Origin: CAZKYX01 sp964557125
GTDB taxonomy: Bacteria > Patescibacteriota > Microgenomatia > Levybacterales > GWA1-39-11
Assembly: GCA_964557125.1 (NCBI GenBank)
Contig: CAZKYX010000040.1
Coordinates: 1-8,078, forward strand
Length of the DNA stretch: 8,078 nt
Direction of reading: 5' to 3'
The notes beneath the pieces were generated by a model. That model saw only the letters and a program-made list of their open reading frames with translations, did no database searches and was not told the DNA's origin. This document shows, piece after piece, positions 4,791 to 8,078 of this stretch. Each line of letters opens with the position of its first letter. The first letter of the stretch is position 1. A program made the position numbers and the translations under genes.

Positions 4791-5866
4791 TAACCCTGCA
4801 TTTCGAGGTATTTTTCTACATCCAAGGCTGCCATGCAGCCAAAAGCAGCAGCAGTTACTCCTTGCATGTAAGTACTATCGTGAACGTCTCCAGATACAAA
4901 AACCCCTTCAATATTTGTCTTTGAGCCCGGATATTGCTTAATAAATCCTTTTTCGTCTCGATCTATTCCTTCAAATATGGCAGAATTTGGAATATGTCCA
5001 ATTGCCACAAATACTCCATCTGTAGGAAATTCCCACAATAGTTCTTGGTCATTAGTTACTTGGCTACTTGGCAAAGCTGTTCCACCCAGCTCTTCTATGC
5101 TCATTTCCTTCTCCTGATTCTGACTTTTTACACGTACTTTTGATTCTTGATTATTGACTATTGATTTTAGTCGAACCCGTTCGACTTTCATCTCACCCAA
5201 TATTTCTACCGGTTCAGTATTCCAAATAACCTTAATCTTCTCGTTTTCAAACACTTTTTTCTGCATGACATCAGAAGCCTTAAAGCTATCACGTCTATGA
5301 AAAATGTAGACTTCTGATGCAAATTTTGTAAGCACCAAAGCCTCTTCCATAGCACTATCTCCTCCACCAATTACGACAACTTTTTTGTTGCGATAGAATG
5401 CCGCGTCGCATGGTGCACACGAAGATACACCCCGACCAATTTTTTCCTGTTCACCCTTTATCTGTAACCATTTAGTGTCAGCTCCAGTTGCAATAATAAT
5501 GCTTTTTGAGTAATATTTTTTATCATCATCTGATATAACTGTAAATACCCCTTTTCCATTGCTTGCACTAACCTGCCCGCCATCGCTTTGCTCAGGCAAT
5601 TGCAGGCGGGCAAAATTGACATCCAGAATTTCAGAACCGTACTTTGCTGCTTGCTCACGCATTTTTTTCATAAGCTCCGGTCCCATGATGCCTTCTGGAA
5701 ATCCGGGAAAGTTCTCAATTTCAGTTGTTAGCATCAATTGTCCTCCCCATTTTCTGCCAGCAAGGATGAGAGTCTTTCGACTCCCTCTACTCATATAAAT
5801 ACCAGCAGTAAGTCCTGCAGGACCACTTCCAACTATAATCGTGTCGTAGACTGTGTTATGTTCCAT
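4790..5866 (-). CDS. trxB: Thioredoxin reductase with two extra loops
   Basis: Cytosolic FAD enzyme that passes electrons from NADPH to thioredoxin. FAD site GSGPAG (residues 13-18), redox-active Cys150-Ala-Pro-Cys153 followed by Asp154, NADPH-binding GGGDSAMEEA (167-176) and HRRDSFK (190-196), and C-terminal FAD motif SGDV (325-328) with a following YMQGVTAAAFGC. At 358 aa it is about 40-50 residues longer than typical TrxB. The extra length lies at about 86-104, encoded by a GC-rich palindrome, and about 236-272, which begins in a heptamer array. Both are surface-loop positions, so activity is likely kept. The last Arg of the usual HRRxxxR is Lys196. It lies 90 bases downstream of trxA on the same strand with no promoter seen between, so co-transcription is likely. 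The start has no Shine-Dalgarno. Confidence 0.93.
   Translation of the reverse strand: MEHNTVYDTIIVGSGPAGLTAGIYMSRGSRKTLILAGRKWGGQLMLTTEIENFPGFPEGIMGPELMKKMREQAAKYGSEILDVNFARLQLPEQSDGGQVSASNGKGVFTVISDDDKKYYSKSIIIATGADTKWLQIKGEQEKIGRGVSSCAPCDAAFYRNKKVVVIGGGDSAMEEALVLTKFASEVYIFHRRDSFKASDVMQKKVFENEKIKVIWNTEPVEILGEMKVERVRLKSIVNNQESKVRVKSQNQEKEMSIEELGGTALPSSQVTNDQELLWEFPTDGVFVAIGHIPNSAIFEGIDRDEKGFIKQYPGSKTNIEGVFVSGDVHDSTYMQGVTAAAFGCMAALDVEKYLEMQG
5137..5164 (-). repeat. Heptamer array inside trxB
   Basis: Read on the minus strand, four 7-base units follow one another: TCAATAG, TCAATAA, TCAAGAA and TCAAAAG. They encode SIVNNQESK (residues 235-243) at the start of an extra segment of about 35 residues not expected in the family. 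Seven is not a multiple of three, so the units are read in different frames. Confidence 0.6.
5574..5612 (-). repeat. GC-rich palindromic element inside trxB
   Basis: TGCCCGCC (5574-5581) and GGCGGGCA (5605-5612) form a perfect 8-bp outer stem. Inside, TTGC (5588-5591) and GCAA (5596-5599) form a smaller stem around TCAG. The 39 bases encode 13 extra residues (86-98, ARLQLPEQSDGGQ) in the FAD domain, in frame. The composition differs sharply from the AT-rich surroundings. Confidence 0.65.
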
Positions 5867-5881
5867 ATTTTGATAAAAAAA

Positions 5882-5908
5882 TAGCGCCTAGCTGAAGCTC
5901 GTAGCGAG
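5882..5908. repeat. Degenerate palindrome remnant between trxA and trxB
   Basis: TAGCGCCTAGCTGAAG is followed by CTCGTAGCGAG (5898-5908), a 4-bp-arm dyad. The CGTAG/CTACG words recur in the palindromes at 6366-6403 and 7008-7045, which suggests decayed copies of one repeat family. It sits about 15-40 bases upstream of the trxB start codon and could fold in the operon mRNA. Confidence 0.3.
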
Positions 5909-5928
5909 TAAAGATTCTTATCTTTTAA

Positions 5929-5959
5929 CTATACGCTGTACGCTATTTGCTATACGCTA
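5929..5959 (-). repeat. TAGCGTA heptamer tandem array after trxA
   Basis: On the minus strand, starting exactly at the trxA stop codon: TAGCGTA, TAGCAAA, TAGCGTA, CAGCGTA, then TAG. That is about four units of period 7. Because 7 is not a multiple of 3, the TAG words fall in different reading frames. Confidence 0.75.
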
Positions 5960-6283
5960 ATTTGACATGACCTCGCCTAAGGTCTTTTTAAGCTGATCTT
6001 TACCTTGCACTCCCACCATTGTCTTCTCTGGTTTGCCGTCTTTAAAGACAATAAGGGTTGGAATGGACATAATGCCATAATTTCCTGGTGTTTTTATATT
6101 TTCATCGACATTCATTTTTCCAACCTTTAGCTTACCATCATACTCTGCTGCAAGCTCCTCTACGAGCGGAGAAAGCATTTGGCATGGCTGACACCATTCA
6201 GCCCAAAAATCAACCAAAACGGGGGTGGTTGAATTTAAGACTTCTTGCTCAAAATTGTCGTCTGTTAGATGTATAGAATTCAT
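5957..6283 (-). CDS. trxA: Thioredoxin
   Basis: A 108-aa single-domain cytosolic thioredoxin, the usual family length. It has the active site Trp30-Cys31-Gln32-Pro33-Cys34 in DFWAEWCQPCQM, the buried Asp25, and the cis-proline in SIPTL (Pro75), with FKDGK following. The canonical WCGPC has Gln in place of Gly, which may shift redox potential or partner choice. I start at the ATG at 6283: an open frame reaches back to 6331, but the near-consensus promoter lies inside that stretch and family alignment begins at NSIHLTDDNF. The mRNA would be leaderless or nearly so. trxB follows 90 bases downstream and would reduce this protein. Confidence 0.93.
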   Translation of the reverse strand: MNSIHLTDDNFEQEVLNSTTPVLVDFWAEWCQPCQMLSPLVEELAAEYDGKLKVGKMNVDENIKTPGNYGIMSIPTLIVFKDGKPEKTMVGVQGKDQLKKTLGEVMSN

Positions 6284-6292
6284 AGGATAATC

Positions 6293-6322
6293 AGTATAGT
6301 AGCACGAATTATCATTTGTCAA
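6293..6322 (-). promoter_or_regulatory. Sigma-70-type promoter of trxA-trxB, near-leaderless
   Basis: On the minus strand: TTGACA (6322-6317), 18-bp spacer, TATACT (6298-6293). The A of the trxA ATG is only 10 bases past the -10 box, so the transcript starts at or within about 5 bases of the start codon, leaving no room for a Shine-Dalgarno. A dyad, TAGGAATCCTA (6333-6343), lies just upstream of the -35 and could be an activator site. Confidence 0.75.
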
Positions 6323-6331
6323 CTCGAACAT

Positions 6332-6548
6332 CTAGGAATCCTATGCTCTGCTTGAGCTACGGAGAGTTGATGCCGCCGTAGTTTTATACGAAGGTGCATC
6401 AACACGTATATTGTGTATCGGCAAGCACCAGAACACTACGTTTTACTTCACACAAAAAAACAACCCAACAAGCAGATGGGATTTCTTTAACCACGAAAAA
6501 AATTCACGAGCGACGACCATATGGTTAAATGTCTTAAAGACTTTTTAC
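6332..6548. other. Intergenic region between trxA and the membrane-protein gene
   Basis: 217 bases with no convincing gene. It holds the TAGGAATCCTA dyad (6333-6343), a hairpin at 6366-6403, and a long-range inverted repeat TTTAACCA (6486-6493) with TGGTTAAA (6522-6529) enclosing the palindrome ACCATATGGT (6516-6525). The latter lies just downstream of the membrane-protein gene and may mark its transcript end, but no clear T tract follows on the minus strand. Confidence 0.5.
6366..6403. repeat. 38-bp inverted repeat upstream of trxA
   Basis: GTTGATGC (6366-6373) and GCATCAAC (6396-6403) form a perfect 8-bp stem. Inside, CGTA (6377-6380) pairs with TACG (6387-6390) around GTTTTA. It lies upstream of the trxA promoter, outside its transcript. 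It may be a mobile palindromic repeat or part of an unidentified RNA. Confidence 0.5.
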
Positions 6549-6986
6549 CTATTTATACATTGCTCTGATTTGGAATAGGAAGTAAAGTGCTACGAGTGAA
6601 AGTACGACTCCAAATATTGAAAATGAAATCACATTTGACACGACACTCACTACTTCGCTCAACAAAAGGAGTTTCCATCCCATTGCTTTTCGAGCTTTTG
6701 TACCTGGAAATGCTGCTAAAAGCAGAACTGAAGATACAATAGCTAGAACTGAATAAATAATTCCATATCCTACTGCGTTATACCCACCAAGCGCTGCAAA
6801 TGGTGAGAAAACTGCAAATACTCCTAAAGCACCGAGTGAACCTATTACCCCAAGTACACCAAATACTAGTGCAATCCAAGGAGTTATCGCAACGATTGCT
6901 TCTTTTGCTTTAACTGAAAGAGGTGGAAGTTTTCCAAACACTTCTCCAGCTTTATCTATATAATTGTCTAACTGAGATTTTGCCAT
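6549..6986 (-). CDS. Small multi-TM membrane protein of unknown function
   Basis: A 145-aa protein. The N-terminal 28 residues are soluble and amphipathic (LDNYIDKAGEVFGKLPPLSV). The rest is hydrophobic, with about four membrane helices (near 30-60, 72-93, 103-120 and 121-141), a short FPGTKARKAMGW loop and a C-terminal FQIRAMYK. I recall similar proteins with the KLPPL and GTKARK motifs as uncharacterised membrane proteins of CPR bacteria, but cannot name a function. I chose the ATG at 6986 over the in-frame GTG at 6998 because AAGGGGGTGA, a near-perfect anti-SD match, overlaps that GTG and sits at proper distance from the ATG. No partner gene is evident nearby. Confidence 0.8.
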   Translation of the reverse strand: MAKSQLDNYIDKAGEVFGKLPPLSVKAKEAIVAITPWIALVFGVLGVIGSLGALGVFAVFSPFAALGGYNAVGYGIIYSVLAIVSSVLLLAAFPGTKARKAMGWKLLLLSEVVSVVSNVISFSIFGVVLSLVALYFLFQIRAMYK

Positions 6987-6994
6987 TAATTTAT

Positions 6995-7005
6995 TCACCC
7001 CCTTT
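6995..7005 (-). promoter_or_regulatory. Strong Shine-Dalgarno of the small membrane-protein gene
   Basis: Minus-strand AAAGGGGGTGA, followed by ATAAATTA and ATG (6986). It matches the extended anti-SD complement AAGGAGGTGA except for one base. It is the only clear Shine-Dalgarno in the window and decides the start of this gene. Confidence 0.75.
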
Positions 7006-7007
7006 CG

Positions 7008-7045
7008 CCCCTCGTAGCCCGCAAGAATTGCGAGGCGTAGTGGGG
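7008..7045. repeat. 38-bp palindrome in the leader of the membrane-protein gene
   Basis: CCCC (7008-7011) pairs with GGGG (7042-7045), then an internal loop with CGTAG on each side, then CC/GG and CGCAA (7020-7024) with TTGCG (7028-7032) around GAA. On the minus strand it ends 3 bases before the Shine-Dalgarno, so folding could affect ribosome access. The CGTAG words link it to the other degenerate palindromes. Confidence 0.55.
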
Positions 7046-7052
7046 TTTCATA

Positions 7053-7081
7053 CTTAAAATTACTTTATACATAATTATCAA
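7053..7081 (-). promoter_or_regulatory. Possible promoter of the membrane-protein gene
   Basis: Minus strand TTGATA (7081-7076), 17-bp spacer, TTTAAG (7058-7053). The -35 is good and the -10 is 4 of 6. Transcription near 7046 would place the whole palindrome 7008-7045 at the very 5' end of the mRNA. The rest of 7082-7141 shows only a weak AGAG/CTCT stem that could end glycosyltransferase transcription. Confidence 0.4.
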
Positions 7082-7141
7082 AGCTTCGGAGAGCACGGCC
7101 CCTCTGTATGTAAATCGTATCACAAACCTGAAGGCATCACA

Positions 7142-7858
7142 TTACCATATTTTCATCCACTTATATCTGCTTAACTCACGATGCCTCTTGGTACATATCG
7201 TCTTTCTCCATTTCACATGGAAGTAGGTGTACATTGAAACTAAGCCTTTTATTCCCGAAGTCCTCCTATTTGAAGTCAAAACCCTGAGAGCAAGATCCCT
7301 TTTGTATCCACCAAGCTGCTGGGTATGAATTGCCATGTCTAAATCTTCATGAAATCTTCTGTCATCATCACATGTCTTTCCACGTACAGCCTCCCAAACA
7401 CTTTTTCGAATAGCAAAATTAGGTCCGAGAAGAGAATTGTAGCCAAATATATCATTTATATAAAAACACAAGAAATCAAAGAGAACATTAAAAACTGGAT
7501 AATACAACACAGCTGAACCTGAAAATGTATTGAGGTGCTCGTCTTTCTCAAAAGCATTAGCCACACGCTCAACCCAATCTCTTGGAGCTACTGTATCAGC
7601 ATCTGTTCTGAGAATTATGTCCCCCTTTGCCTCATTAAATCCTTTATTTCGAGCAAAACTTAAACCCTGTCTTTTCTCGCTTATAACTTTGACAGGGTAC
7701 TCTTTGGCAATCTCTACTGTTTTGTCGGTAGAGTTGTTATCTACTACAAGTATTTCATAAGGGGTTACTGTTTGATTTATGAGGCTTTCAAGCGTTGCAC
7801 TGAGATATTTTTCCTCATTGTACGCTGGAATAACAACCGATACTTTCAAATGAGTCAT
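7142..7858 (-). CDS. Family-2 (GT-A fold) glycosyltransferase
   Basis: A 238-aa enzyme that probably moves a sugar from a nucleotide-sugar donor to a surface glycan or lipid carrier at the inner face of the membrane. GT2 landmarks: VVIPAYNEE (residues 8-16), VVDNNSTDKT (38-47), the metal-binding DAD (Asp86-Ala-Asp88 in RTDADT), LGPNFAIRK (about 144-152), acidic HEDLD (180-184) holding the likely catalytic base, and SNRRTSG (206-212). A hydrophobic stretch near 118-140 may touch the membrane. The C-terminal end is basic (WRKTICTKRHR). It overlaps the upstream gene by ATGA, so translation is probably coupled. No Shine-Dalgarno is seen. Donor and acceptor cannot be told from sequence. Confidence 0.9.
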   Translation of the reverse strand: MTHLKVSVVIPAYNEEKYLSATLESLINQTVTPYEILVVDNNSTDKTVEIAKEYPVKVISEKRQGLSFARNKGFNEAKGDIILRTDADTVAPRDWVERVANAFEKDEHLNTFSGSAVLYYPVFNVLFDFLCFYINDIFGYNSLLGPNFAIRKSVWEAVRGKTCDDDRRFHEDLDMAIHTQQLGGYKRDLALRVLTSNRRTSGIKGLVSMYTYFHVKWRKTICTKRHRELSRYKWMKIW

Positions 7859-8078
7859 AAATGAACTTTATATTTTTGGAGGAGATGCTTTGCTTTAGTT
7901 CTAGGAATATTATGATCAAAAAGTGTCTTTCTCCATCGTGCAGGATATTCAAAAAGTTGTGAGGGTTGAGTAAATCTTCGAGCAGATGTTTCAACAATGA
8001 GAGTCGGGTCCAGCATCACTCTCCCATAATTTGCTATATGTATCGCCAAGTCCAAATCCTCGTGTACCTTTTTATCAT
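7855..8078 (-). CDS. C-terminal part of a second family-2 glycosyltransferase (cut by window edge)
   Basis: The last 73 residues of a gene that begins beyond the window. KKVHEDLDLAIHIANYG aligns with RRFHEDLDMAIHTQQLGG of the next gene, and a later WRKT is also shared, so the two are tandem paralogues. The acidic ED pair of the GT2 catalytic region is present; the DXD and donor-binding N-terminal half lie outside. Its TGA, the only TGA stop among the genes here, overlaps the ATG of the following gene. Partial only because of the window end; no sign of a broken gene. Confidence 0.8.
   Translation of the reverse strand, partial: DKKVHEDLDLAIHIANYGRVMLDPTLIVETSARRFTQPSQLFEYPARWRKTLFDHNIPRTKAKHLLQKYKVHL

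Noticed and set aside
6317..6330. TGTCAACTCGAACA as a third copy of the crp-linked dyad
   Set aside because: The arms are two bases too close and imperfect, and the sequence is explained by the trxA -35 box.
6284..6331. N-terminal extension of thioredoxin to an ATG at 6331
   Set aside because: The promoter lies within this stretch, and the thioredoxin domain begins at the ATG at 6283.
7121..7140. CCTGAAGGCA shared with site 1, with two ATCACA words nearby
   Set aside because: Only half of a dyad is present and it lies at the 3' end of a gene, not near a promoter; a chance match is likely.
1..8078. tRNA, rRNA or a known riboswitch
   Set aside because: No cloverleaf, rRNA-like or recognised riboswitch sequence was seen by eye; covariance-model searches would be needed to exclude weak cases.

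Overview
The window looks like part of a genome from the Candidate Phyla Radiation (Patescibacteria), probably a Parcubacteria- or Microgenomates-like lineage. This is an inference. It rests on moderate AT richness, compact genes, the near absence of Shine-Dalgarno sequences, a small membrane protein and a DUF1003-like protein that I associate with such genomes, and degenerate palindromic and heptamer repeats both between and inside genes. The standard bacterial code fits: TAA, TAG and one TGA act as stops and no gene needs stop readthrough.

Layout, left to right. At 1-573 (+) lies the 3' part of a PurN-type formyltransferase gene. It meets a COG4339-like HD phosphohydrolase gene (570-1286, -) tail to tail with a 4-base overlap of stop codons. 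Divergent from this is a Crp/Fnr-family regulator (1381-1995, +), followed by a second, unrelated HD-domain gene (2047-2949, +). Two similar 16-bp dyads with CRP-site geometry lie at 1295-1310 and 1996-2011, upstream of the regulator and of the second HD gene. A repeat-bearing intergenic stretch (2950-3228) with a near-consensus promoter leads to a secreted CAP/SCP-domain protein (3229-4035, +). Next is a two-TM DUF1003-like protein with a 14-residue repeat coiled coil (4125-4700, +).

On the minus strand, from right to left, are a truncated family-2 glycosyltransferase (7855-8078), a second complete one overlapping it by ATGA (7142-7858), a small multi-TM membrane protein (6549-6986) with the only strong Shine-Dalgarno in the window, thioredoxin (5957-6283) with a near-consensus promoter giving an almost leaderless mRNA, and thioredoxin reductase (4790-5866).

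How the parts may work together. The thioredoxin and reductase genes form a redox pair in one probable operon. The Crp-family protein keeps the cyclic-nucleotide pocket residues and is flanked by two HD phosphohydrolases, so a small second-messenger sensing and hydrolysis module is possible but unproven. The most unusual feature is that trxB appears to have been enlarged in frame by two repeat-like insertions: a GC-rich palindrome (5574-5612) and a heptamer array (5137-5164). Other palindromes and heptamer arrays lie in nearby non-coding DNA and in the CAP gene.
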